Assembly: GCA_016219545.1 (NCBI GenBank) | Contig: JACRMH010000046.1 | Location: 23,165 to 87,164 of the forward strand | Length of the DNA stretch: 64,000 bases | Direction of reading: 5' to 3' | DNA from: Chloroflexota bacterium | Lineage (GTDB): Bacteria > Chloroflexota > Anaerolineae > Anaerolineales > Villigracilaceae | Shown: one piece after another, positions 16,123 to 24,680 of the stretch | How positions within the stretch are numbered: the first letter of the stretch is position 1 | Layout: the number at the start of each line of letters is the position of its first letter | Notes under the pieces: model-generated | Database searches by the model: none | What the model saw: the letters and a program-made list of their open reading frames with translations, nothing else | Told to the model about the DNA's origin: nothing | Translations under genes and position numbers: made by a program

Positions 16123-17181
16123 ATGTTGGATAAATTAAACGAGATCGAAAAAGCCGCGTTGGAGAGTCTGTCATCCATTAATGACCAGACTGCTCTTGAT
16201 GCGTGGCGTATCGCAAATGTTGGACGCAGTTCGCCGCTGATGCAGGTCTTTGGCGGGTTTGGGAAACTCTCAAAGGAAGAGAAACCAGTTGTCGGCGCGG
16301 CCGCGAACCGTGTCAAGGTGGCATTGGAATCTGCTTTGGAGGAACGTGCCCAGGCGGTGAAAAACGCCGCACTGGCGAAATCCCTCGAAGAAGAAAAATT
16401 GGATGTGACGTTGCCCGGGCGCGAAGTCAACATCGGACGATTGCATCCATCCACGCAACAATTACGCCGAGTTCTCTCCATTCTGGCAGAGATGGGTTTT
16501 CAGGTGTACACCTCGCGCGAAGTTGAAAGCGATGAGATGAATTTCCAAATGCTGAACTTTGCGCCACATCACCCCGCGCGCGAAATGCAGGATTCGTTTT
16601 ATGTGGAAGCGGAAGGGCGCGAGGATAATCCGATCTTGATGCGCACCCACACTTCGCCGGGACAGATCCGCGCGATGCGTGAAGCTGTGGCAAGCAACCC
16701 GCAGAACCCGCCGCCCATTCGAATTGCACTGCCGGGTATGTGTTTCCGTTACGAACAAATTACCGCCCGCTCTGAAATTCAATTCAATCAAGTGGAAGGA
16801 CTTGCCGTTGGCAAGGGAATTACTTTTGCTGATCTAAAAGGCACGCTGACAGATTTCGTGCGCCGTATGTTCGGGCAGGATGCGCGCGTAAGATTCCGCG
16901 CTTCATATTTCCCGTTCACAGAACCATCCGCTGAAATGGATGTGGAATGTTTTGTGTGCGGCGGCAAGGGATGTCAGGTCTGCAAGAATTCAGGCTGGCT
17001 TGAGATTCTCGGCTGCGGTATGGTGCATCCGAATGTTTTGCAAAACGGTGGCTATGACCCGAAAATTTATTCCGGTTTCGCCTGGGGCATGGGACCTGAA
17101 CGTCAGTTGATGCTGCGAAATAAGATCACCGACATTCGTTATTTCTGGGGCAACGATGTGCGGTTTTTGGAGCAGTTTTAG
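16123..17181 (+). CDS. pheS: Phenylalanine-tRNA ligase alpha subunit
   Basis: This encodes 352 residues and starts after a TTGGAGG site. Class II synthetase motifs are seen: LHPSTQQLRRVLSILAEMGF (about 105-125), motif 2 region LMRTHTSPGQIRAM and CFRYEQITARSEIQFNQVEGL, and motif 3 GFAWGMGPERQLMLR near the C-terminus. A CxxC cluster, CFVCGGKGCQVCKNSGWLE (about 268-286), is a variant also found in other PheS lineages. The enzyme charges tRNA-Phe as an alpha2-beta2 complex with PheT. It is controlled by the T-box leader upstream. Confidence 0.95.
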   Translation: MLDKLNEIEKAALESLSSINDQTALDAWRIANVGRSSPLMQVFGGFGKLSKEEKPVVGAAANRVKVALESALEERAQAVKNAALAKSLEEEKLDVTLPGREVNIGRLHPSTQQLRRVLSILAEMGFQVYTSREVESDEMNFQMLNFAPHHPAREMQDSFYVEAEGREDNPILMRTHTSPGQIRAMREAVASNPQNPPPIRIALPGMCFRYEQITARSEIQFNQVEGLAVGKGITFADLKGTLTDFVRRMFGQDARVRFRASYFPFTEPSAEMDVECFVCGGKGCQVCKNSGWLEILGCGMVHPNVLQNGGYDPKIYSGFAWGMGPERQLMLRNKITDIRYFWGNDVRFLEQF

Positions 17182-17189
17182 CAAAGCAG

Positions 17190-17230
17190 GTACTCGATAT
17201 TCGATAATTAGAATTCCGAGTATCAATACC
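17190..17230. repeat. Left AT-rich flank of the four-helix-bundle gene
   Basis: TACTCGATATTCGATAATTAG just after pheS resembles the reverse complement of CGAATATCGAATAACTAATATCG at about 17697-17719 just after the four-helix-bundle gene. The inserted gene is thus bracketed by an imperfect inverted pair. Confidence 0.5.
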
Positions 17231-17239
17231 GAGGTTCCT

Positions 17240-17710
17240 ATGAGTATTAGCGGATTAGAAAAATTGGATGCGTGGTGCAAGGCACGAGACTTTGCCGTAC
17301 GGGTACATAAAGAGATATTGCCTATATTGCCTGTGGAGGAGAAGTATGCACTATCTTCACAAATACGCCGCTCATCACAAAGCATTCCAGCTAATATTGC
17401 TGAAGGTCACGGAAGATTTTATTTTCAGGAAAACGTTCGATTTTGCTACATTGCCCGCGGCTCACTTGAAGAAACTTTGAGCCATATCGTTTATGCAAAT
17501 AAAGTTGGTTATATTCCTGAAATACTGTACAAGAGTTTCGCGGTTGACGGAGAAAATGTAAATCGATTGATCAATGGCTATATCGGGTTCCTGAAGAAAA
17601 GCAAGCAGGGAGCCAACGAACCTGGCGCAAACTATGTGCTTCGTGACCAGTCATCAGGTTACATCATCGAGGACAACGCATCTCCATCATCAGACACGAA
17701 TATCGAATAA
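17240..17710 (+). CDS. Four-helix-bundle protein (23S rRNA intervening-sequence type)
   Basis: The ATG at 17240 gives 156 residues. LDAWCKARDFAVRVHKEI, LSSQIRRSSQSIPANIAEGHGR and RGSLEETLSHIVYA are typical of the S23/IVP four-helix-bundle family, originally found inside 23S rRNA intervening sequences and common as stand-alone genes. The C-terminal 35 residues are polar and not part of the bundle. The gene lies between pheS and pheT, in the same direction, and is flanked by inverted AT-rich repeats (17191-17207 and about 17698-17718). That suggests it moved in as a unit. Biochemical role unknown. Confidence 0.85.
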   Translation: MSISGLEKLDAWCKARDFAVRVHKEILPILPVEEKYALSSQIRRSSQSIPANIAEGHGRFYFQENVRFCYIARGSLEETLSHIVYANKVGYIPEILYKSFAVDGENVNRLINGYIGFLKKSKQGANEPGANYVLRDQSSGYIIEDNASPSSDTNIE

Positions 17711-17737
17711 CTAATATCGCTCTTTTAAGGAGTTATT

Positions 17738-20374
17738 ATGAAACTACCTATATCATGGCTGAAAGATTTCATCGATCTCGACGGCTTGACTGTCGAAGAC
17801 ATTGCTCGTAAATTGACTCTGGCTGGTCTCGAAGTGGATGAAATACTCTACGTAGGTTTGCCTATGCCTGAATATGCCGCATCAGGAATGCACTCAAGCG
17901 AAAAGCACGAATTCAAAACCAACGGCATCGCATGGGACAAGGAAAAAATTGTCGTGGCGGAAATCCGCGAGGTAAAGGCGCATCCCAATGCGGACAAGCT
18001 GACCCTGCTTGACCTGTTCGATGGTCAACAGGAACAGGTTGTGCTGACAGGCGCGCCGAATATCTTCCACTTGAAAGGCGCGGGCAAGCTCGAAAAGCCG
18101 ATCAAAGTTGCTTACGCAAAGGAAGGCTCCACGCTGTATGACGGGCACGCCGAGGGACAGGTTCTGATGACCCTCAAGCGTGCCAAAATCCGCGGCGTGG
18201 ACTCATATTCGATGGTCTGCTCTGAAAAGGAACTTGGCATCACAGAAGAAAGCGATGGCATTATCATCCTTGATGACGATGCGCCTGTAGGCATGCCTCT
18301 TGCAGATTACATTGGCGACGCGGTTTTGGATATTTCCATTTTGCCGAACATGGCACGCAACGCAAACGTGATCGGTATCGCGCGTGAACTCGCCGCGCTA
18401 ACGGGAAGAGAGTTGAAAACCGACAATAGACCGCAGACCATAGACCGTCCATTGTCCGCCGTCAACGGTCAATCCGTCAATGATCTTGTCGAAATCGAAA
18501 TCACCAACTCCGAACTTAATCCGCGCTTCGTGGTGGGACTGATCCGCAATGTGGAAATCAAACCCAGCCCGTATCAAATCCAGCGCAGACTGAAACTCGC
18601 GGGCGTGCGCGCCATCAACAACATCGTGGATGCGACCAACTACGCCATGATCGAACTTGGCGAGCCGTTACATGCCTTTGATTATGACATTCTCAAGGAA
18701 CGCGCAGGCGATAAGAAAATCAAGATCATCACCCGCACCGCACAGGATGGCGAGGAACTCGTCACACTTGATGGAGTGAAACGCAAACTCACAGCCATGA
18801 ATGTGCTGGTCTGTGACGAAAAAGGTTCGCTCTCTCTTGCGGGTGTGATGGGCGGTTCTGAATCTGAAGTGTATGATGCATCCAAAGAAGTTTTGGATGC
18901 GATAGGCGTTGAAACCAAGCCTGGTGAAATGCCACAGGGCAAGATCACCTCACGCGGCAAGAGCACGGTCAATGTTTTGCTCGAAGGCGCGGCGTGGAAT
19001 TTCATCAACATCCGCCGCACAGCCAAACAACACAATCTCCCCTCCGAAGCATCGTTCCGTTTTTCGCGCGGTGTGCATCCTGCGCTTGCAGAAACTGGTG
19101 TGAAGCGCGGACTGCAATACATGGCAGCCTGGGCAAATGGACAAATCGCTCCCGGCCTTGTAGATGTGTATCCGCTCAAGCCAAAAGACTCAGTGGTTGA
19201 TGTCACACCCAAAGATGTGAAACGCTTGCTTGGCATTGAACTCACACTCGAAGAAATTTCTGCGCTTCTAACTCGCCTCGAATTCAAATGTGAAATTACC
19301 AATCACCATTTACAAGTTACCGCTCCTCCTCACCGCATGGACATTGACGAAGGCGTTGTCGGTCTCGCGGATGTGCTCGAAGAAGTGGCGCGTTCGTATG
19401 GCTTCGATAAGATCCCAACCACTACGATGTCCGATTCTCTGCCGCCGCAAAAAGGCAATCCTATTCATGAATGGGAGGAACGTCTGCGCGACCTGCTCGT
19501 GGCAATCGGCTTGCAAGAAGTCGTCACCTATCGCATGACCTCGCCCGAGCGCGAAAGCCGCGTGGTAACGCACAATGAATATGTCCGCATCGCGAATCCG
19601 ATTGCGCCCGAGCGCAGTGTTCTGCGCCAAAACCTGCTCGCATCGGTGCTGGAAGTTGCCGAGAAAAATGCCAAAGCTGAATCACTTGCGATGTTTGAAG
19701 TCGGTTCGATCTTCGAGCCTGTCAAAAATGATCTGCCCAACGAGCCGCGCAAACTTGCCATGGTGATGACGGGCAAACGAATTGCATCTGCTTGGGATGT
19801 GAAAGACTCACCAACGTTTGATTTTTATGACATGAAAGGCCGCATCGAACTCCTTTTGGCTGGACTCCGTTTCACAGACATCCTCTACGCTGAGACAGAG
19901 TCTACCTACGCCTTGCACCCGGGCAAATCTGCCGAAGTAAAAGTGAATGGACAAGTTGTGGGCGTGTTCGGTGAATTGCATCCGCTGGCAAAGGAGAAAT
20001 ATGAATTCGGTGACGCTCCCGTTATTGTGGCGGAATTCGACCTCGAAAAATTGCGCGCATTGAATCCATCCTATGGCATCGTGCCTGTCTCCGAGTTCCC
20101 GCCCATGTATGAAGACATCGCCATCATCCTCGATGAATCAGTCGCCGCAGCCACCGTCGAAGCGCTGATCAGGCAAACGGGCGGAAAGACCGTGACCGAT
20201 GTCCGCTTGTTCGATGTCTATCGCGATGAAAAGATCGGGGCTGGCAAAAAGTCACTCGCGTATAGTCTCACCTACCAAGCCGAGAAAACACTGACCGATG
20301 CCGAAGCCGCCGCGATCAGAAATAAAATTGTGAAGCGTCTGGAGAATGTAGTTGGCGCGAAATTGAGAAGTTAG
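17738..20374 (+). CDS. pheT: Phenylalanine-tRNA ligase beta subunit
   Basis: This encodes 878 residues, longer than the usual roughly 800. It starts MKLPISWLKDFIDLDGLTVE after a strong AAGGAG site. The tRNA-binding EMAP-like domain (about 65-200), B3/B4 editing domain (RAINNIVDATNYAMIELGEPLHAFD), B5 domain, core (EVVTYRMTSPERES) and C-terminal FDX-ACB domain (SEFPPMYEDIAIILDESV) are all present. It partners PheS. Odd feature: codons 229-245 (18422-18470) are a copy of the repeat found upstream of pheS, giving an extra DNRPQTIDRPLSAVNG peptide in frame between B-domain segments. Confidence 0.95.
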   Translation: MKLPISWLKDFIDLDGLTVEDIARKLTLAGLEVDEILYVGLPMPEYAASGMHSSEKHEFKTNGIAWDKEKIVVAEIREVKAHPNADKLTLLDLFDGQQEQVVLTGAPNIFHLKGAGKLEKPIKVAYAKEGSTLYDGHAEGQVLMTLKRAKIRGVDSYSMVCSEKELGITEESDGIIILDDDAPVGMPLADYIGDAVLDISILPNMARNANVIGIARELAALTGRELKTDNRPQTIDRPLSAVNGQSVNDLVEIEITNSELNPRFVVGLIRNVEIKPSPYQIQRRLKLAGVRAINNIVDATNYAMIELGEPLHAFDYDILKERAGDKKIKIITRTAQDGEELVTLDGVKRKLTAMNVLVCDEKGSLSLAGVMGGSESEVYDASKEVLDAIGVETKPGEMPQGKITSRGKSTVNVLLEGAAWNFINIRRTAKQHNLPSEASFRFSRGVHPALAETGVKRGLQYMAAWANGQIAPGLVDVYPLKPKDSVVDVTPKDVKRLLGIELTLEEISALLTRLEFKCEITNHHLQVTAPPHRMDIDEGVVGLADVLEEVARSYGFDKIPTTTMSDSLPPQKGNPIHEWEERLRDLLVAIGLQEVVTYRMTSPERESRVVTHNEYVRIANPIAPERSVLRQNLLASVLEVAEKNAKAESLAMFEVGSIFEPVKNDLPNEPRKLAMVMTGKRIASAWDVKDSPTFDFYDMKGRIELLLAGLRFTDILYAETESTYALHPGKSAEVKVNGQVVGVFGELHPLAKEKYEFGDAPVIVAEFDLEKLRALNPSYGIVPVSEFPPMYEDIAIILDESVAAATVEALIRQTGGKTVTDVRLFDVYRDEKIGAGKKSLAYSLTYQAEKTLTDAEAAAIRNKIVKRLENVVGAKLRS
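18422..18470. repeat. Dispersed GACAATAGACC/GGTC repeat inside pheT
   Basis: The sequence begins GACAATAGACCGCAGACC and continues with TAGACCGTCCATTGTCC, matching both arms of the repeat at 16038-16106. It is in frame with pheT and adds about 16 residues without breaking the gene. Confidence 0.72.
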
Positions 20375-20375
20375 C

Positions 20376-20412
20376 AAAACGGGATGCAAAAAACTTGCAT
20401 CCCGTTTTTATT
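20376..20412 (+). terminator. Rho-independent terminator after pheT
   Basis: A 14 bp stem AAAACGGGATGCAA with its complement, followed by TTTTTATTT, directly after the stop codon. Confidence 0.9.
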
Positions 20413-20439
20413 TGAATTTCCCTACGGTATAATCCATTC

Positions 20440-21291
20440 ATGCTGGAACTTGTTTCTCTGCAACCTGTGGATTACCTTGTAGTAGGTCACGTGGCTGAGG
20501 ATGTTACTCCGTCCGGCGTGCAGCTTGGCGGGACGGTTTCTTACGCAGCTCTCACGGCGCGTGCGCTTGGGTTGCGAGTCGGCATTGTCACATCTTGTAG
20601 AGAAGGCGCACCATTGCAGGCTTTAGGTGGCTTTCCAATGGTGAACGTCCCTGCCGAACACAGTACGACTTTTGAAAATATAAAAACAGAAAGCGGGCGC
20701 AGGCAAATTTTGCATCACCAGGCCGCGCCGATTTTATTGGATCATATTCCGCAGGTTTGGCGCAACACACCGATCATTCATCTCGCGCCGATTGCGCGCG
20801 AATTGGAATCATCCTTGGCTGAAAGATTATCTGCATCATTGTTGGGGATTACTCCGCAGGGATGGATGCGCACGTGGGACAAAAATGGTCAGGTGGCGGC
20901 ATGTGCCTGGAAAAACAGCGAGCAGGTTTTAGGTCACGCCGGAGCCGTTGTATTCAGCGTTGAAGACGTGAATCGCGATTTGGAATTGGTCGAGGAGATG
21001 GCACATCATACGCGTCTCCTTTGTCTGACTGAAGGTGCGGCTGGCTCGGTGCTGCATTGGAATGGTGACCGCCGACGGTTTCGTCCGCTGGCAGTGGACG
21101 AGTTGGACGGAACTGGTGCGGGTGATATTTTTGCAGCGGCATTTTTTACACGTTTATATTCCACGCGTGACCCATGGGAAGCGGCACGCTTTGCGACAAA
21201 CCTTGCGGCTCATTCTGTGACCCGTGTTGGATTAAAAGGAATTCCGACTTTGCAGGAAATCGAAGAATGTTTGATGGAGGTTTTATTGTGA
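20440..21291 (+). CDS. PfkB-family carbohydrate kinase
   Basis: This encodes 283 residues. The start contains DYLVVGHVAEDV and LGGTVSYAALTARALG, the N-terminal glycine region of PfkB/ribokinase kinases. The C-terminal signature DELDGTGAGDIFAAAFFTRL holds the catalytic Asp of the GAGD motif. It would phosphorylate a sugar or nucleoside with ATP; the substrate cannot be told. The protein is a little short for the family. Its TGA overlaps the GTG start of parA, so the two are probably translationally coupled. Confidence 0.82.
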   Translation: MLELVSLQPVDYLVVGHVAEDVTPSGVQLGGTVSYAALTARALGLRVGIVTSCREGAPLQALGGFPMVNVPAEHSTTFENIKTESGRRQILHHQAAPILLDHIPQVWRNTPIIHLAPIARELESSLAERLSASLLGITPQGWMRTWDKNGQVAACAWKNSEQVLGHAGAVVFSVEDVNRDLELVEEMAHHTRLLCLTEGAAGSVLHWNGDRRRFRPLAVDELDGTGAGDIFAAAFFTRLYSTRDPWEAARFATNLAAHSVTRVGLKGIPTLQEIEECLMEVLL

Positions 21292-22055
21292 CTCGTGTTT
21301 ATACACTTGTGAATCAAAAAGGCGGCGTGGGCAAAACCACGACCACTATTAATCTTGGGGCATATCTGGCGCAATTAGGTCAGCGCGTTTTGGTTGTGGA
21401 CTTGGACCCGCAGGCGAATGCAACCTCCTGCCTCGGCGTGGATAAACTTGGCGTGCAGGGCGGAACATACGAAGCCTTGCTTGGCGATGCAAACGTCACT
21501 TCTTACGTTTTGCTCAATGAAAAACTTAAGTTATCGTTGCTTCCATCGTCGCCATCGCTGGCAGGCGCGGAAGTGGAATTGGTGGATGAACTGGCGCGGG
21601 AAGTCCGTCTGAAAAAAGCCATTGAGAAAATTTCAAATCAATATGATTATGTGCTGATAGATTGTCCGCCTTCGCTGGGACTCTTAACCGTGAATGGTTT
21701 GATGTCGGCCATAGACGGGGTGATCGTGCCCGTGCAATGTGAATATCTCGCGCTGGAAGGGTTGGGGCAGTTGACTCAAACCATCGAACGCGTGCGCTCA
21801 TTACTTTTCCCTGAATTGCGCGTACGCGGCGTGGTGTTGACCATGTTCGACAGCCGCACGAATCTTGCCAATGATGTGGTCGCTGAAGTAAACAAACATT
21901 TCCCGAATCAGGTGTTCAAGAGCGTGATTCCGCGCAGTATTCGTCTCGCGGAAGCGCCTTCGTACGGACTTCCAATTTCTGTGTATGCGCCCACGTCAGT
22001 TGGCGCGGTGGCTTATGAAGCGCTGGCGAAAGAATTATTGAAGAGTGATAAATAA
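21288..22055 (+). CDS. parA: Chromosome partitioning ATPase ParA/Soj
   Basis: The GTG at 21288 follows a GGAGG site and gives 255 residues. The deviant Walker A motif QKGGVGKTTTTINLG (about 10-24), VVDLDPQANAT and the Walker B strand YVLIDCPPSLGLL are all standard for Soj-type ParA. It binds DNA non-specifically as an ATP dimer and, with ParB, moves origin regions apart. The stop is followed by a repeat-filled gap and then parB. Confidence 0.95.
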   Translation: MTRVYTLVNQKGGVGKTTTTINLGAYLAQLGQRVLVVDLDPQANATSCLGVDKLGVQGGTYEALLGDANVTSYVLLNEKLKLSLLPSSPSLAGAEVELVDELAREVRLKKAIEKISNQYDYVLIDCPPSLGLLTVNGLMSAIDGVIVPVQCEYLALEGLGQLTQTIERVRSLLFPELRVRGVVLTMFDSRTNLANDVVAEVNKHFPNQVFKSVIPRSIRLAEAPSYGLPISVYAPTSVGAVAYEALAKELLKSDK

Positions 22056-22102
22056 GTAGGTCACGTTTCCAACGTGACAGTCACGCTGAAAGCGTGACCT
22101 AC
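22056..22102. repeat. Dispersed GTAGGTCACG...CGTGACCTAC repeat between parA and parB
   Basis: The outer arms GTAGGTCACG and CGTGACCTAC are inverted, with an inner ACGTGACAGTCACG core. The same outer arms occur inside the menE coding region at 57902-57946. Confidence 0.75.
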
Positions 22103-22132
22103 ATTATTTTTAGAGAAATATAAGGATCAACT

Positions 22133-22996
22133 ATGGCTCAACGAACTGGACTTGGTAAAGGATTAGAATCACTTATTCCCACTGGCGGGAAGGGTCAGCC
22201 CGCTTCCAGCGGTACGCATGTTGGCGGTGTTCAACAGGTGGCGGTGGAATCTATCCGCCCCAACCCGCGTCAGCCGCGTATTCACTTCAAGGAAGAGGAT
22301 TTACTGGAATTAGCGGCATCCATCCGCGAGCATGGAGTCATTCAGCCTTTGATCGTCTCACCAAAATCAGATGGGACGTTTATCCTCATCGCCGGGGAAC
22401 GCCGTTGGCAGGCTTCGCAGCGGGCAGGACTGAAGACCGTCCCTGTCATTACAAGGCAGGCTAGCAATCAGGAATTGCTTGAGATCGCGTTGATCGAAAA
22501 CGTTCAGCGCGCTGACTTGAACTCAATGGAAGAAGCCGAAGCGTACCGTCAGCTTGTGGAGGAATTCGGACTCTCGCACGAAGCAGTTGCAAAACGAGTT
22601 GGCAAAAGCCGCGTGGCTGTGACAAATACTCTGCGCCTGCTCGGTCTCGCGGACGGGGTCAAGCAGTCGCTGGTGGACGGGACGATTACCGAAGGTCACG
22701 CACGAGCATTGCTGGCATTATCTTCTCACAAGGCGCAAACTTCCGCTTTACAGATCGTCATCAATCTTTCCTTCAACGTGCGCCAAACCGAGGAGTATGT
22801 TAGAAAACTCGCAGGGCAGAAACCTGTCAAGGCCAAGAAACCAGTCCGCAATGCGGATGTGAACGATGTTGAGAAACGTCTGCAACGCAGCCTCGGCACA
22901 AAGGTCGCTTTGAAGCATGGCAAAAAAGGCGGCACGGTCACTATCTATTATTATTCCGGCGAAGAGCTGGATGCCTTGATCGAAAAATTGACATAA
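22133..22996 (+). CDS. parB: Chromosome partitioning protein ParB/Spo0J
   Basis: This encodes 287 residues. The N-terminal TGLGKGLESLIP, the CTPase/ParB box (SIRPNPRQPRIHF, GERRWQASQRAGL, IENVQRADLNSMEEAEAY) and a helix-turn-helix (LSHEAVAKRVGKSRVAVTNTLRLL) are complete. It binds parS and loads as a CTP-dependent clamp. No consensus parS was found by eye in the window. The C-terminal dimerisation domain is present. Confidence 0.95.
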   Translation: MAQRTGLGKGLESLIPTGGKGQPASSGTHVGGVQQVAVESIRPNPRQPRIHFKEEDLLELAASIREHGVIQPLIVSPKSDGTFILIAGERRWQASQRAGLKTVPVITRQASNQELLEIALIENVQRADLNSMEEAEAYRQLVEEFGLSHEAVAKRVGKSRVAVTNTLRLLGLADGVKQSLVDGTITEGHARALLALSSHKAQTSALQIVINLSFNVRQTEEYVRKLAGQKPVKAKKPVRNADVNDVEKRLQRSLGTKVALKHGKKGGTVTIYYYSGEELDALIEKLT

Positions 22997-23066
22997 CCTG
23001 TAGGGGCGCGGTCTCCGCGCCCTTAAAATATTAACAAGGCGGGGCGGGATGACCCCGCCCCTACAC
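22997..23066. repeat. Two GC-rich palindromes after parB (GGGGCGGG.../...CCCCGCCCC type)
   Basis: GTAGGGGCGCGG..CCGCGCCC and GGCGGGGCGGGATGACCCCGCCCC lie one after the other before the amidohydrolase gene. A copy of the second type lies at 31294-31321. They may act as hairpins but have no T-tract. Confidence 0.6.
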
Positions 23067-23074
23067 ATAAAAAC

Positions 23075-24658
23075 ATGAAACTCTTATATAACGCAAACAT
23101 TTACACGCTTGATGGATCAAAACCAAAAGCTTCCGCCATATTAATTGCGGGCGGGCGTATTATTGCAATGGGCGAAAAGGATCAACTCGAACCTCTCGCG
23201 CACGGCAAAGTTGAAAAACAGGATATGGGCGGAAAAACCATTCTGCCCGGACTGACCGACGCGCATCTTCACATTCAGCATTACGCGCTTTTTCTTGGCA
23301 AGATAGATTGCGAAACAAAAACAAAAGCTGAATGTCTGCGCCGTGTGGCTGAGCGCGTGAAAAATGCAAAACCCGGTGAATGGATTTTGGGTCATGGGTG
23401 GAATCACAACGAATGGTCGATCAATGGTGAGTTGCCAACTGCAACCGAACTCGATGCGCTTGCATCAAATAATCCAGTTTATCTCACAGCCAAGTCACTC
23501 CATGCGGCATGGGCAAACACGGCGGCAATGAATTTGGCGAACATCACCAGCGACACGCCGAATCCAAAAGACGGAGTCATTCAACGTGATGGTGCAGGCC
23601 GCGCAACAGGCGCATTGCTTGAATCAGCCATGGCAGTGGTTGGCGATATTGTTCCTGAGCCTTCAATCGATGAAATTGCAAAAGCCATCGAGGCCGCGCA
23701 ACCTGTTTTGTGGAAAATAGGATTGACGGGTATTCACGATTTTGACCGCCGTCAGGCTTTCATGGCATTGCAGCAATTACACAGTCAGGGAAAACTAAAA
23801 TTACGAGTCAATAAAAATCTTCCGCTCGACAGTTTGAATAACGCCTACGAACTTGGGCTTCGCACAGGTTTCGGTGATGAATGGTTATGGATCGGTTCTG
23901 TCAAAGGATTCATGGATGGCGCGCTCGGTCCGCATACGGCTGCGATGTTCCAGCCATACATTGGCGATGAAGAGAATCGCGGCATCCTCAATATGGACGG
24001 CGAGGAGCTTTTCGAACATTGCCGTCACGCCGCCGATGTCGGGTTGAGCATGACAGTCCATGCCATTGGTGACCGCGCCAATCATGAAGTGTTGAATGCC
24101 TATGAACAACTCCGCAAATACGAAACCCAAAAGGGACTTCCGCACTTGCGTCACCGCATCGAGCATGTGCAAATTCTGCATCCCGATGATGCGCCGCGCC
24201 TCGCGCAGCTCAACGTGGTCGCGTCCATGCAGCCCATCCATGCGCCTTCGGATATGACAACCGCGGACCGCTTTTGGGGCGGGCGCTCCGCTCTCGCCTA
24301 TGCCTGGCGGACTCAATTGAATCATGGCGCACCTCTCGCGTTTGGATCAGACGCTCCGGTTGAATCACCGAATCCATTTTGGGGATTGCACGCCGCAGTC
24401 ACCCGCCGAAAAGCAGACGGTTCATCCCCCGCCGAGGGTTGGTATCCCGAACAAAAATTGACCATGGCTGAGGCATTGTCCGCCTACACTGCCGGCGCTG
24501 CCTATGCCGCCAATGCAGAACACCGCCTCGGCAAACTTTCTGAAAATTATCTTGCTGATCTGATTGTTTTGGAACAGGATATTTTCTCCGTTGACCTTGA
24601 TGAACTGCTTACCATGAATTCCATTGCTACAATGATTAACGGTGAATGGGTCTTATAA
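23075..24658 (+). CDS. Amidohydrolase (YtcJ/AepA-like)
   Basis: This encodes 527 residues. The metal-binding LTDAHLHIQH (about 64-73) is the HxH motif of the amidohydrolase superfamily. VHAIGDRANHEVL supplies another His, and FGSDAPVESPNPFWGLHAAVTR holds the conserved Asp. The length and the C-terminal AYTAGAAYAANAEHRLGKL fit the large YtcJ-like branch, annotated as predicted metal-dependent hydrolases with the TIM-barrel fold. The true substrate is unknown. No operon partner is evident. Confidence 0.85.
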   Translation: MKLLYNANIYTLDGSKPKASAILIAGGRIIAMGEKDQLEPLAHGKVEKQDMGGKTILPGLTDAHLHIQHYALFLGKIDCETKTKAECLRRVAERVKNAKPGEWILGHGWNHNEWSINGELPTATELDALASNNPVYLTAKSLHAAWANTAAMNLANITSDTPNPKDGVIQRDGAGRATGALLESAMAVVGDIVPEPSIDEIAKAIEAAQPVLWKIGLTGIHDFDRRQAFMALQQLHSQGKLKLRVNKNLPLDSLNNAYELGLRTGFGDEWLWIGSVKGFMDGALGPHTAAMFQPYIGDEENRGILNMDGEELFEHCRHAADVGLSMTVHAIGDRANHEVLNAYEQLRKYETQKGLPHLRHRIEHVQILHPDDAPRLAQLNVVASMQPIHAPSDMTTADRFWGGRSALAYAWRTQLNHGAPLAFGSDAPVESPNPFWGLHAAVTRRKADGSSPAEGWYPEQKLTMAEALSAYTAGAAYAANAEHRLGKLSENYLADLIVLEQDIFSVDLDELLTMNSIATMINGEWVL

Positions 24659-24680
24659 TTAGATTGCCGTTCGAGCAGAC

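Noticed and set aside
15897..16133. 78-codon frame in the pheS leader
   Set aside because: It runs through the T-box and terminator; the RNA structure explains this stretch.
22056..22102. parS site between parA and parB
   Set aside because: The palindrome does not resemble the parS consensus and has a copy in menE, so it is a dispersed repeat.
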